From the NCBI RefSeq assembly GCF_000013745.1, contig NC_007925.1:1612001-1676000 (forward strand): a stretch of DNA of 64,000 nt, in the 5' to 3' direction. Source of the stretch: Rhodopseudomonas_A palustris_F. GTDB lineage: Bacteria; Pseudomonadota; Alphaproteobacteria; Rhizobiales; Xanthobacteraceae. How positions within the stretch are numbered: position 1 is the stretch's first letter; every line of letters begins with the position of its first letter. The position numbers and the translations under genes were made by a program. The notes beneath the pieces are model-generated. The model was given only the letters and a program-made list of their open reading frames with translations. It had not been told where the DNA came from and did not search any database. This document shows positions 48,324 to 56,427 of the stretch, in pieces.

Positions 48324-50885
48324 ATGACCAGCGACGCCAACGACGATCCGCCCGGCGATTCCTTGACCAACCCCGAGCCGCCGCGGCGCAGCGGTAGCAT
48401 CGTGTTGGTGTTGCTGATCGCCGCCGCCATCGTCGCCGCCGCGGTGGCGTTCATGACGCTCGGCCGCGCCGCCGCGCAGCCCTATATCATGGGCTCGCTG
48501 GCGCTGCTGGCGATGGTCGGGCTGTTCACGCTGTTTGCGTTTGCCGCCGGCATCGTCCGTTTCGCCGATCGGATGGCGGACGATCCGGTGATGCGGCCGA
48601 TGGCGGACCACGCCTTCGACGGGCTGGCGGTGACCGATCCGCGCGGCCACGTGGTCTATGCCAACCACAATTACCTCACCCAGACCGGGGCGGCGACGCT
48701 GCAGGACGTCCGCCCTGTGGAGCGGGTGTTCATCGGCAATCCCGACGTCTCCGAGGCGGTGTTCCGGCTGTTGAAGGCGGCCCGCGAGGCCAAGCGCCAC
48801 ACCGAGGAGGTGCGGGTCGCGGGAAGCGAGGGCGCGCCGGGGCGCTGGCTGCGGATGCGGGTGCGCCCGCTCGGGCTCTCCAAGCGCGAGGCGAAATTCA
48901 CGGTGTGGTCGCTGGCCGACATCACCCGCGACCGCGAGCGCCAGGAAGACGTGTTTCAGGAATTGCAGCACGCCATCGAATATCTCGACCACGCCCCGGC
49001 CGGGTTCTTCTCGGTCGATGCCGCGGGCGACCTCGTCTATGTCAACGCCACGCTGGCGGATTGGCTCGGCCATGATCTGGCGGAAATCGGCTCCGGAGGG
49101 CTGAAGCTCAACGACATCATGTCGGGCGACGGCGCCTCGCTGCTGACCTCGATTTCGGCGCTGCCGGGCGAAGTCAAAACCGAAGTGTTCGACGTCGACC
49201 TGCGGATGCGCAACGGCAAGACCATGCCGGCGCGGCTGTTCCACAAGTTGGCGTTCGGCGCCGACGGCAAGCCCGGCGCCTCGCGCACCCTGGTGATCAG
49301 CCGGGCGCGCGACGAGCGCGCCGATCCGCAGCGCACCGCCGAAGTGCGTTTCATGCGGTTCTTCGACCATACTCCGATGGCGATCGCCACCGTCGACAAG
49401 ACCGGCGCGGTGGTGCGCGGCAATGCCCGCTTCGCCAAGCTGGCGCAGAGCCTCAATCCCGGCGGCGCCGTCAACAAGTCGGTGCTGGCCGCGGTCAGCG
49501 ACCGCGAGCGCGGCCAACTTTCGGATGCGATCGACCTCGCCGCGCAAGGCCAGGGCGACATCCCGCCGGTCGAGGCGATGCTCGACAGCACCCGCGAGCG
49601 CTGGGCGCAGTTCTTCGTCACCGCGATCGAGGAGGACGAGCGCGATACCGAAGCCGCGATCGTCTACATGCTGGAGACCACCGAGCGCCGCACGCTGGAA
49701 AACCAGATCAACCAGTCGCAGAAGATGGACATGGTCGGCCAGCTCGCCGGCGGCATCGCGCACGATTTCAACAATGTGCTGTCCGCCATCATGATGGCCA
49801 ACGACTTCCTGCTGAACGCCCACAAGCCGACCGATCCGTCGTTCCAGGACATCATGCAGATCAAGCAGAACGCCACGCGGGCTGCGACCCTGGTGCGGCA
49901 GCTCTTGGCGTTCTCGCGCCGTCAGACGCTGCGGCCGCAGGTGCTGCATCTCGGCGACGCGCTCAGCGATTTGACCATGCTGCTGCGCCGGCTGATCGGC
50001 GAGAAGGTCAAGCTCGACCTGGTGCACGGCCGCGACCTGTGGCCGGTCAAGGTCGACGTCTCGCAATTCGAACAGGTGATCGTCAATCTGGCGGTCAACG
50101 CCCGCGACGCCATGCCGGCCGGCGGCAAGCTCACGGTGCGCACCGCCAACGTCTCGGCGCAGGAGGCCGAGCGGCTGTCCTACAAGGGGATGCCGCCCGC
50201 CGATTACGTGCGGATCGACGTCAGCGACACCGGCACCGGCATTCCCGCCGAGATCGTCGACAAGATCTTCGAGCCGTTCTTCTCCACCAAGGAAGTCGGC
50301 AAGGGCACCGGGCTTGGGCTGTCGACGGTGTACGGCATCGTCAAACAGACCGGCGGCTTCATCTATGTCGCCTCCGAAGCCGACAAGGGCACCACCTTCC
50401 ACATCTTCCTGCCGCGCTACAATGCCGACCGCGACGTGCAGCCGGAGCCGGCCGCCGTCGCCGCCGCCGCCGTGGTGGAGCCCAAGCCGGAAGCCAAGCC
50501 GCGCGCCGCCGATCTCACCGGGCAGGGCACCATCCTGCTGGTCGAGGACGAGGAGGGGCTGCGCTCGCTGAACGCCCGCGGCCTGCGCTCGCGCGGCTAC
50601 AGCGTGATCGAGGCCGGCAACGGGCTCGAGGCGATCGACGCCATCGAGGCGCAGCACGGCGCCATCGACCTCGTGGTGTCCGACGTGGTGATGCCGGAAA
50701 TGGACGGCCCGACGCTGCTCAAGGAAATGCGCACCCGCAATCCGGACCTCAAGATCATCTTCGTCTCCGGCTATGCGGAGGATGCGTTCGAAAAGAGCCT
50801 GCCGGAAAACCAGCAATTCGCCTTCCTGCCGAAGCCGTTCACGCTGAGCCAGCTGGTGGCGGCGGTGAAGGAGACGATGGCGTGA
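48324..50885 (+). CDS. cckA: Hybrid histidine kinase CckA
   Basis: The 853-aa protein has two N-terminal membrane helices (about residues 24-75) and PAS-like sensor domains (VTDPRGHVVYANHNYL, FFSVDAAGDLVYVNATL). The HisKA domain has the phospho-accepting H480 in GGIAHDFNNVL, followed by an ATPase domain (NLAVNARDAMP, DTGTGIP, GTGLGLSTVYGIV). A C-terminal receiver carries D787 in VVSDVVMPEMDGP. The architecture and the GGIAHDFNN box are those of CckA, which phosphorylates CtrA through ChpT. Its location beside flagellar genes carrying CtrA boxes fits. Foreign cassettes flank it on both sides. Confidence 0.93.
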   Translation: MTSDANDDPPGDSLTNPEPPRRSGSIVLVLLIAAAIVAAAVAFMTLGRAAAQPYIMGSLALLAMVGLFTLFAFAAGIVRFADRMADDPVMRPMADHAFDGLAVTDPRGHVVYANHNYLTQTGAATLQDVRPVERVFIGNPDVSEAVFRLLKAAREAKRHTEEVRVAGSEGAPGRWLRMRVRPLGLSKREAKFTVWSLADITRDRERQEDVFQELQHAIEYLDHAPAGFFSVDAAGDLVYVNATLADWLGHDLAEIGSGGLKLNDIMSGDGASLLTSISALPGEVKTEVFDVDLRMRNGKTMPARLFHKLAFGADGKPGASRTLVISRARDERADPQRTAEVRFMRFFDHTPMAIATVDKTGAVVRGNARFAKLAQSLNPGGAVNKSVLAAVSDRERGQLSDAIDLAAQGQGDIPPVEAMLDSTRERWAQFFVTAIEEDERDTEAAIVYMLETTERRTLENQINQSQKMDMVGQLAGGIAHDFNNVLSAIMMANDFLLNAHKPTDPSFQDIMQIKQNATRAATLVRQLLAFSRRQTLRPQVLHLGDALSDLTMLLRRLIGEKVKLDLVHGRDLWPVKVDVSQFEQVIVNLAVNARDAMPAGGKLTVRTANVSAQEAERLSYKGMPPADYVRIDVSDTGTGIPAEIVDKIFEPFFSTKEVGKGTGLGLSTVYGIVKQTGGFIYVASEADKGTTFHIFLPRYNADRDVQPEPAAVAAAAVVEPKPEAKPRAADLTGQGTILLVEDEEGLRSLNARGLRSRGYSVIEAGNGLEAIDAIEAQHGAIDLVVSDVVMPEMDGPTLLKEMRTRNPDLKIIFVSGYAEDAFEKSLPENQQFAFLPKPFTLSQLVAAVKETMA

Positions 50886-50886
50886 G

Positions 50887-51444
50887 CTACCTAGCGGCTT
50901 GTCCGGAGAACTGACCTTGATAGCCCTTCTGCGGCGTGCCCAGGGTTTGTTCAAAAATCAGTTGGCAAATCTTCATGTCTGGCCGAAGGGTAATGGGAAG
51001 ATGCCCGTGGTTCAGAATCTCCAGCCTTATTTGCCCTTCGAATCCGGCATGAATCGTTGGGGCAGTAATATGAACGCCGATACCCATCCTTGCCAGAGAG
51101 CTTTTTCCCTCTACCCTTGCGGCCAAACGGGCGTCGATTGGTAGACGAACATACTCCCGCGTCCAGCCAAGGATGAGATGGCGGGGAACGAGATCAAAGC
51201 CGGTCGCTGAATCAATAGTATGAGATTTGGTTAGTTCTTTCAGCGCACGATCCATATTGTACTTTGCGTGCGTAGGGTCGATGACCTTCCTGACAAACTC
51301 TTCTCCGACATCGAAGAGCGTGAGGACCGGATCCAGAGTCAGGTCCACGCTCGTCGAGCTATATGCGTCGGACTGAGGCGCTGGATCGATGACGATCTGC
51401 TTTCGAGTGAGCCCTATCTGGATTTCTCGATCGGTTAGAATCAC
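50887..51444 (-). CDS. dCTP deaminase / dUTPase-family protein (Dcd-like)
   Basis: The 185-aa protein has the trimeric dUTPase/Dcd core. It contains ARVEGKSSLARMGIGVHITAPTIHAGFEGQIRLEILN, where the SSL-x-R phosphate-binding and GFEG glutamate elements of dCTP deaminase are kept, and PITLRPDMKICQLIFEQ. The N-terminal DREI and SVDLTLD segments also fit. It may be a divergent second Dcd, since housekeeping Dcd is rarely in such a cassette. Dcd enzymes are known anti-phage proteins that drain dCTP; that role here is inference. GTG start overlaps the upstream stop. Its own stop lies one base from the cckA stop. Confidence 0.82.
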   Translation of the reverse strand: MILTDREIQIGLTRKQIVIDPAPQSDAYSSTSVDLTLDPVLTLFDVGEEFVRKVIDPTHAKYNMDRALKELTKSHTIDSATGFDLVPRHLILGWTREYVRLPIDARLAARVEGKSSLARMGIGVHITAPTIHAGFEGQIRLEILNHGHLPITLRPDMKICQLIFEQTLGTPQKGYQGQFSGQAAR

Positions 51445-51704
51445 GCCCGCAGTCGCTCCTCTGTCTGAACAAGCTCGTCAGACGGCACCCAGACACGCCA
51501 CGATCCCGTCTCCGTTTCCCGGGGCAGTTCAATCAAAGTCGTTTCGTCTGTCTGCCCCAAGGGCCAGCCGACAGGGATCGAGTTTCCGACGATCGATCGC
51601 GTAGATACGACGACACGTTCGGAGCCGTTCGAAGTTCTGATCGACACGATGGTCTCGCTCGGATGCAAACCTTCGCTGATTTGTTCTACTTTGAGGCGCA
51701 TCAT
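51441..51704 (-). CDS. Small partner protein of the Dcd-like enzyme
   Basis: The 87-aa protein is predicted to be beta-rich. It begins MMRLKVEQISEGLHPSETIVSI and contains GSWRVWVPSDELVQTEERLRA. No family recognised. It overlaps the Dcd-like gene (GTGA), so the two are made together. GGGAGA lies upstream of the tandem ATGs. It could be a regulator, inhibitor or structural partner of the enzyme; nothing in the sequence decides. Confidence 0.6.
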   Translation of the reverse strand: MMRLKVEQISEGLHPSETIVSIRTSNGSERVVVSTRSIVGNSIPVGWPLGQTDETTLIELPRETETGSWRVWVPSDELVQTEERLRA

Positions 51705-51782
51705 TAATGTTCTCCCGTGTCAGTCGTGTAATCAAGGTGATTCAGCAACTCATTGTGTCGGTCAATGGTCGCTCCTGTTACT

Positions 51783-51797
51783 GAACAAAAAGTGAAC
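51783..51797. promoter_or_regulatory. Putative LexA (SOS) box upstream of the Dcd-like cassette
   Basis: GAAC-AAAAAGT-GAAC is an exact match to the alphaproteobacterial LexA direct repeat (GTTC-N7-GTTC on the other strand). It lies about 80 bp upstream of the small partner gene and 160 bp before the rightward Tim44-like gene. Placement favours the cassette promoter. The rest of 51705-51956 holds no gene. Confidence 0.55.
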
Positions 51798-51956
51798 AAA
51801 AAGGTTTTGCAGACGAAATTCTCGCTTTCATTGGAGTCCATTCGCCCCCCGCGACCGAGGGCCGCAGGCCTGAGGCATTATGACGGCTTCCCAATCGGGC
51901 AGCACTTGCCCATCTAAGTGGCGTCGTCCCCCTATCGGGGAATTGAGGGAAAGACC

Positions 51957-52955
51957 ATGAAATTTGTGCAACGCACCCGCGGCTTCGTCGGTGCCATCGC
52001 CGTTGTGATGTCGCTGGCGTTGCCGGCCATGCTCGTCGTCGCTTCAACGGCCGACGCCCGCATCGGTGGCGGCTCCAGCTCGGGATCGCGCGGCTCGCGG
52101 ACCTTCTCGGCGCCGCCGTCGACCTCGACCGCGCCCAGCGCGGCGCAGCCGATGAACCGCACCATGACCCAGCCGGGCAGCCCCGGCATGGCGGCCCCGG
52201 CCGCAGGCGCCGCCGCCAAGGGCGGCTTCTTCAACCGCCCCGGCATGGGCATGCTCGGCGGCCTCGCCGCCGGCTTCCTCGGCGCCGGCCTGCTCGGCAT
52301 GCTGTTCGGCGGCGGGCTGTTCTCGGGCCTCGGCGGCATCTCCTCGATCATCGGCCTGATCCTGCAGATCGGTCTGATCATCATCGTGGTCAAGCTGGCG
52401 ATGTCGTGGTGGCAGCGCCGCAACGCCGCCGCTCCGGCCGCCGCATCGGCGTCGGCTTATGCCGGCCCGGCCGCGGGTCCTGACGTCGGCCCCGGCGCGC
52501 AGCAGAACTATCGCACCGGTTCCGGTTTCGGGATCGGCGCCACCGCGGCGCCTTTGGAAATCGGCCCGGCCGACTACGAGGCGTTCGAGAAGCTGCTCAG
52601 CGAGATCCAGACCACCTGGTCGAACGGCGATGTCGGCCACCTGCACACCCTGGCGACCCCCGAGATGGTGTCGTATTTCAGCGGCGACCTCGCGGCCAAC
52701 AAGGCCCGCGGCGTCGAGAACAAGGTGTCCGACGTCAAGCTCTTGCAGGGCGACCTCGCCGAAGCCTGGCGCGAAGGCGAAACCGATTACGCCAGCGTGG
52801 CGATGCGGTTCTCGCTGGTCGACAAGACCATCGACACCGCCACCGGCAAGCTCGTCGAGGGCAGCGAGCAGCCGACCGAGGCCACCGAGGTGTGGACCTT
52901 CGCCCGCCGCCGCGGCTCGGAATGGGAATTGTCGGCGATCCAGCAGACCGCCTAA
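51957..52955 (+). CDS. Tim44-like domain protein, membrane-anchored
   Basis: The 332-aa protein has an N-terminal signal (FVGAIAVVMSLALPAMLVVASTADA, to about residue 33), a Ser/Gly/Pro linker, and Gly-rich membrane segments at about 98-145 (GGLAAGFLGAGLLGMLFGGGLF, IIGLILQIGLIIIVVKLAMSWW). A C-terminal Tim44-like domain (DYEAFEKLLSEIQTTWSNGDVGHLHTLATPEMVSYF) follows. Bacterial relatives are widespread with no firm role. ATG at 51957 follows GAGGGAAAG. A strong terminator follows. Confidence 0.85.
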   Translation: MKFVQRTRGFVGAIAVVMSLALPAMLVVASTADARIGGGSSSGSRGSRTFSAPPSTSTAPSAAQPMNRTMTQPGSPGMAAPAAGAAAKGGFFNRPGMGMLGGLAAGFLGAGLLGMLFGGGLFSGLGGISSIIGLILQIGLIIIVVKLAMSWWQRRNAAAPAAASASAYAGPAAGPDVGPGAQQNYRTGSGFGIGATAAPLEIGPADYEAFEKLLSEIQTTWSNGDVGHLHTLATPEMVSYFSGDLAANKARGVENKVSDVKLLQGDLAEAWREGETDYASVAMRFSLVDKTIDTATGKLVEGSEQPTEATEVWTFARRRGSEWELSAIQQTA

Positions 52956-52978
52956 CCAGGCCTGCCTGAAACCAAATC

Positions 52979-53013
52979 ATGGCGCCGCGGCAAACCCGTG
53001 GCGCCATTTTTTT
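52979..53013 (+). terminator. Rho-independent terminator after the Tim44-like gene
   Basis: ATGGCGCC and GGCGCCAT arms extended by an inner CGCGG/CCGTG pairing are followed by a run of seven T. It sits 24 bp past the stop. Confidence 0.92.
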
Positions 53014-53105
53014 GTCCGCAGGCCGGCGCAGCGTCGCATAACCTGCGGCTCGGCGCGTCGATGATTGGCCGCGCAGCGCGAGCGACAAACCATTCGGAGA
53101 GGGCG

Positions 53106-53816
53106 ATGACGGCGAAATCCAGGATGATCGACACGACGATGGCCTGCAGCGGCCTCGCGCTGACGGCGGCGCTGCTGCTTGCGGGTGCGCCGGCGCAGGC
53201 GCAACCGGCGCCGCAGACCCGCTTCTTCGTCAGCAGCGCTGGAATCGGCAATGGCGGCAATCTCGGCGGCCTCGCCGGCGCCGACAATCATTGCCAGGAA
53301 TTGGCGCAGGCGGCCGGCATCGGCGTCACCGCCGCCGGCGTGCGCACCTGGCACGCGTATCTGTCGACCCAGGAGGCCGACGGCAAGCCGGCGATCAACG
53401 CCCGGGACCGCATCGGCACCGGGCCGTGGCAGAACGCCAAGGGCGTGGTGATCGCCAAGGACGTCGCCGAGCTGCACGGCGCCAACGCCATCACCAAGCA
53501 GACCGCGCTCGACGAGAAGGCCGGGGTGATCAACGGCTTCGGCGATCAGCCGAACCGCCACGACATTCTCACCGGCAGCCAGCCCGACGGCACCGCGTTC
53601 CCGCCGGGCACCGACCGCACCTGCCAGAACTGGACCAGCAGCGTGCAAGGCGCGGCGATGCTCGGGCATTCCGACGTCAACGGCCCGGCCTCGGTGCCGA
53701 CCGCGAAATCCTGGAACGCGGCGCATCCGTCGCGCGGCGCCGACGGCGGCTGCTCGCAGGCCGACCTCAAAAGCACCGGCGGCGAGGGGCTGCTGTATTG
53801 CTTCGCGGTGAACTGA
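53106..53816 (+). CDS. Secreted hypothetical protein, lectin-like
   Basis: The 236-aa protein has a Sec signal ending GAPAQAQ near residue 33. Mature residues RFFVSSAGIGNGGNLGGLAGADNHCQ, RTWHAYLST, RIGTGPWQNAKG and an ending SQADLKSTGGEGLLYCFAVN suggest a disulfide-containing C-type-lectin-like or collagen-NC10-like fold. The fold call is tentative. ATG at 53106 is chosen for GGAGAGGG upstream. Function unknown; periplasmic or secreted. Confidence 0.75.
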   Translation: MTAKSRMIDTTMACSGLALTAALLLAGAPAQAQPAPQTRFFVSSAGIGNGGNLGGLAGADNHCQELAQAAGIGVTAAGVRTWHAYLSTQEADGKPAINARDRIGTGPWQNAKGVVIAKDVAELHGANAITKQTALDEKAGVINGFGDQPNRHDILTGSQPDGTAFPPGTDRTCQNWTSSVQGAAMLGHSDVNGPASVPTAKSWNAAHPSRGADGGCSQADLKSTGGEGLLYCFAVN

Positions 53817-53884
53817 TTTTCGCAGCGCGCGTTGGCGTCTGCCGAGCGGACGCGGCCGTGACGCGTTCGCAGGGAGGGTGCGCG

Positions 53885-54583
53885 ATGCGTTATGAATTGT
53901 ACTACTGGCCGAGCATCCAGGGCCGCGGCGAATATGTTCGCCTGGCGCTGGAGGAGGCCGGGGCCGACTATCGCGACGTCGCGCGCGAAGGCGGCGGCAT
54001 GGCGGCGATGAACAAGTTGCTGGAGAGCGGCGACGCCCCGCCGTTCGCGCCGCCGTTTCTCAAAGCCGGGGCGCTGCTGATCGGCCAGGTCGCCAACATC
54101 CTGCAGTATCTCGGGCCGCGCCATGGGCTTTCGCCGAAATCCGAAGCCGGACGGCTGTGGCTGCATCAATTGCAGCTCACCGTCGCCGACCTCGTGGTGG
54201 AGATCCACGACACCCATCATCCGCTCGGCGTGACGTTGTACTACGAGGATCAGCGCGCGGCGGCGAAGAAGCGCAGCGAGGAATTCTGGAAAGAGCGGGT
54301 GCCGAAATTCCTCGGCTATTTCGAGAAGCTGCTCGGCGACGGCAACTATCTCACCGGGCGGCGGGTGAGCTATGTCGACCTGTCGCTGTTCCAGATCGTC
54401 GACGGCCTGCGCTACGCGTTTCCGAACCGGATGCAGCGCTTCGAGCGCAAGGTGCCGCGCCTGGTCGCGCTGCACGACCGCGTCGCGGCGCGGCCGAACA
54501 TCGCGGCCTATCTTGAAAGCGACCGCCGCATCGCCTTCAACGAGGACGGCATCTTTCGCCACTACAAGGCGCTGAATCGGTAG
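53885..54583 (+). CDS. Glutathione S-transferase family protein
   Basis: The 232-aa protein has an N-terminal thioredoxin-like domain (YELYYWPSIQGRGEYVRLALEEAG, and INGxxxxxS-equivalent ALLIGQVANILQYLGPRHGL). A helical C-terminal domain (LYYEDQRAAAKKRSEEFWKERVPKFLGYFEKLL, YVDLSLFQIVDGL) follows. It resembles sigma/alpha-type bacterial GSTs that conjugate glutathione to electrophiles; the substrate is unknown. ATG at 53885 follows GGGAGGG. Confidence 0.9.
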   Translation: MRYELYYWPSIQGRGEYVRLALEEAGADYRDVAREGGGMAAMNKLLESGDAPPFAPPFLKAGALLIGQVANILQYLGPRHGLSPKSEAGRLWLHQLQLTVADLVVEIHDTHHPLGVTLYYEDQRAAAKKRSEEFWKERVPKFLGYFEKLLGDGNYLTGRRVSYVDLSLFQIVDGLRYAFPNRMQRFERKVPRLVALHDRVAARPNIAAYLESDRRIAFNEDGIFRHYKALNR

Positions 54584-54630
54584 GCGATTGCAGCATTTGC
54601 CCGCCGCCGTGGATGAGATCGTCGGGATGC

Positions 54631-54765
54631 GTGCCCCGGACGAAAGCGCAGCGCGTCGCTCTTGCGGCGTGGCGCGCTGCAGAGCCGGGGCCGTACCGAC
54701 GGCAGCGCTTGAGACGGTCCCGGCTCGCCGCGCAGCGCAAGTGCGCTGCTCGACGTCCGGGACAC
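54631..54765 (+). repeat. Dispersed repeat family A, copy 4
   Basis: Plus orientation: GTGCCCCGGACG start, GCCGGGGCCGT centre, GGTCCCGG and GTCCGGGACAC end. It lies between the GST gene and the next leftward gene and accounts for most of 54584-54813. Confidence 0.8.
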
Positions 54766-54813
54766 CTGCCTGCTGGCTGTGTTGGTTGCGAACAGCGTCC
54801 CCCAGAAACGCCA

Positions 54814-54835
54814 AAGCCCCGCGCGAGCGGGGCTT
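54814..54835 (-). terminator. Terminator hairpin of the Pro-rich gene
   Basis: AAGCCCCGC and GCGGGGCTT arms around a short loop. On the minus strand the stem is followed by TTTGGCGTTT. It lies 20 bp past the stop of the leftward gene at 54855. Confidence 0.65.
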
Positions 54836-54854
54836 GACCATCGGTGCGCGCCGT

Positions 54855-55055
54855 TCAGGCGATGATGTCGACGCGGGTGCCTTGGCCCGGCGGCAGCGCC
54901 GCGGGCGGCGGCGGCGGCGCGGAACGGGAATCGTCCTTGGCGTTGTCGTTCTCCGGCTCGGGGGCCTTCGCTTCGACCGGCTTGGCGACCGGCTTGGCTT
55001 CGACCGGCGGCGGTGGGGGCGGCGGCGGCGACGCCGTGACGCTGGAAATACTCAT
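54855..55055 (-). CDS. Small proline-rich hypothetical protein
   Basis: The 66-aa low-complexity protein has a run of eight prolines, V-E-A-K-P-V-A-K repeats, an acidic PEPENDNAKDD segment, then PPPPPAALPPGQGTRVDIIA. No domain is recognised. It is called a gene because of the AGGA site placed six bases before the ATG and the terminator behind it. Function unknown, probably disordered. Confidence 0.5.
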   Translation of the reverse strand: MSISSVTASPPPPPPPPVEAKPVAKPVEAKAPEPENDNAKDDSRSAPPPPPAALPPGQGTRVDIIA

Positions 55056-55214
55056 CGGCTGTCCTTTCGATTGTCTCGTTGCCGCAGCCTGCGCCGCCGG
55101 CGCCAACGAGTGGTGAATCCATTTTTACAATTGGACGCAATCCGACGCGTTGCGACACGGTGGTTAACAATATGCCAGCGGTTTCGCTCAAATACCAATG
55201 CGCCCAGCGCAGGC

Positions 55215-55703
55215 CTATTCGTCGCGGCCCCGCGCGATGGTGATGCTCGCCGAACTGGTGCCCCGGCTGCAATGCATGTCGAGCCGGCGATAGCGGGTCT
55301 TGACGTCGTCGCCGCGCAACAGCCCGAGCCGGCCAAGGCAGCGGCTGGCGCCGCGCAGCGTGTCGGCCTTCGGGATGGTGAAGACGATCGCACTGGCGCC
55401 GGCGACGAACTGCAGAAACGCCGGCGACGGTTTGCGGCTAGCGGCGGTCGCCGACAATTCGTTGCTGACATTGCGGCTGGCGCAGCCGAGCCGGACTTGG
55501 GCGGCGGCCGGATGGCTGAGATAGATCGAATTGGCGCGGGTCTTGCCGATCACCACGCCGTCGATCTGGTTGTTCAATTGCAGGGCGATGTCGTCGCAAC
55601 GGTCGGCGCGGGCGGCGGCGGGGTATAGCACGAGCGCCAGCAGCGCCGCGGCGGGCAACAGCGCGGCAGCCGGCATCCGGCCGGGCGAGCGTCTCGATAG
55701 CAT
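55215..55703 (-). CDS. Secreted hypothetical protein
   Basis: The 162-aa protein has a signal peptide (AAALLPAAALLALVLYPAAARA, to about residue 33). The mature part has DRCDDIALQLNNQIDGVVIGKTRANSIYLSHPAAAQVRLGCASR and ends with a Cys near DMHCSR, so disulfides are likely. ATG at 55703 is preferred over the GTG before it because of AGGAG upstream. No family recognised. Periplasmic or secreted, role unknown. Confidence 0.65.
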   Translation of the reverse strand: MLSRRSPGRMPAAALLPAAALLALVLYPAAARADRCDDIALQLNNQIDGVVIGKTRANSIYLSHPAAAQVRLGCASRNVSNELSATAASRKPSPAFLQFVAGASAIVFTIPKADTLRGASRCLGRLGLLRGDDVKTRYRRLDMHCSRGTSSASITIARGRDE

Positions 55704-55812
55704 CACGCGGTCTCCTCAGTCCCGCGCAGAGTGAAGCGCGACGCAGCGCGTTAGGCAAGCGGGGGAGGGCGAGCGGCTTCGCGCCGGAAGCGGGATGTGT
55801 TAGGATGAATCT

Positions 55813-56034
55813 ATGACCGAGCTTCTTCAACAGGCATTGCGCCAGATCGAACAACTCCCGGACGCGGATCAAGACGCCGCCGCCGGCGCATTGATCGATT
55901 ATGTGAAGCACATGAGGGAGATGCGTCTGACGGAAGCCCAAGTGGCAGAAGTGCGCCGCCGGCGGGCCAATCCCGAGCGAAAGCTGGTGTCGCTCGAGGA
56001 CGCGCGCGAACGAATTGCCCGGCTCGGCGGCTAG
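55813..56034 (+). CDS. Antitoxin-like protein of a ParDE-type pair
   Basis: The 73-aa helical protein begins MTELLQQALRQIEQLPDADQDAAAGALIDYV. It ends ERKLVSLEDARERIARLGG, a common tail in small antitoxins that contact ParE/RelE. No clear DNA-binding ribbon is seen. It is 8 bp ahead of the ParE-like gene. AGGAT precedes the ATG. Confidence 0.72.
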   Translation: MTELLQQALRQIEQLPDADQDAAAGALIDYVKHMREMRLTEAQVAEVRRRRANPERKLVSLEDARERIARLGG

Positions 56035-56042
56035 CCGACCCA

Positions 56043-56333
56043 ATGAAGCTGGTCTTCGACGATGAGGCGCTTGCCGATATCGAAGACATCTTCGCGTGGA
56101 TCGCTCGAGACAGCCCGATTATTGCAAAGAGCGTGGTTGACCGCCTCTTCAGTAGCACCGAACTGCTGATTTCATTTCCATCGATGGGGCATGCCGGCGG
56201 CGCTCCCGGAACGCTCGAGTGGGTGGTCCCACGGCTGCCCTACATAGTCGTTTACGAAATCGATCGAGCTCAGGACGCGATTATTGTCACGGCCGTGCTT
56301 CACGCCGCCCAAGATCGCAAGCGCGACGAATGA
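56043..56333 (+). CDS. RelE/ParE-family toxin
   Basis: The 96-aa protein has the ParE pattern: FDDEALADIEDIFAWIARDSPIIAKSVVDRL, then FPSMGHAGGAPGTLEW, RLPYIVVYEI and an ending VLHAAQDRKR. ParE toxins poison gyrase and RelE toxins cut ribosome-bound mRNA; the ending favours ParE. It overlaps nothing and faces the leftward gene at 56428. Complete length for the family. Confidence 0.88.
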   Translation: MKLVFDDEALADIEDIFAWIARDSPIIAKSVVDRLFSSTELLISFPSMGHAGGAPGTLEWVVPRLPYIVVYEIDRAQDAIIVTAVLHAAQDRKRDE

Positions 56334-56360
56334 TGCGGGCCAAATAAGCGCGGGGCTTAT

Positions 56361-56391
56361 CCCCGGATGTCGCTGCGCTCATCCGGGCTAC
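56361..56391. repeat. CCCGGATG palindromic repeat
   Basis: CCCGGATG and CATCCGGG arms around CGCTGCGCT-type sequence form a hairpin, a dispersed element frequent in this bacterial group. It separates the convergent ParE-like gene and the next leftward gene and may act as a bidirectional terminator. Confidence 0.65.
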
Positions 56392-56427
56392 AACTTCAAT
56401 CCCGATCCTGCGCGCGTAGCTTCCGCC

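Noticed and set aside
48126..50954. Open frame of about 940 codons antisense to cckA
   Set aside because: Arg/His/Asp-rich shadow of a high-GC gene; the sense frame has clear kinase motifs.
4462..51444. GTGA overlaps as a shared mark of the foreign cassettes
   Set aside because: Cassettes 1, 3 and 4 use GTGA, but so does the core pair fliO-fliP, so it is not diagnostic.
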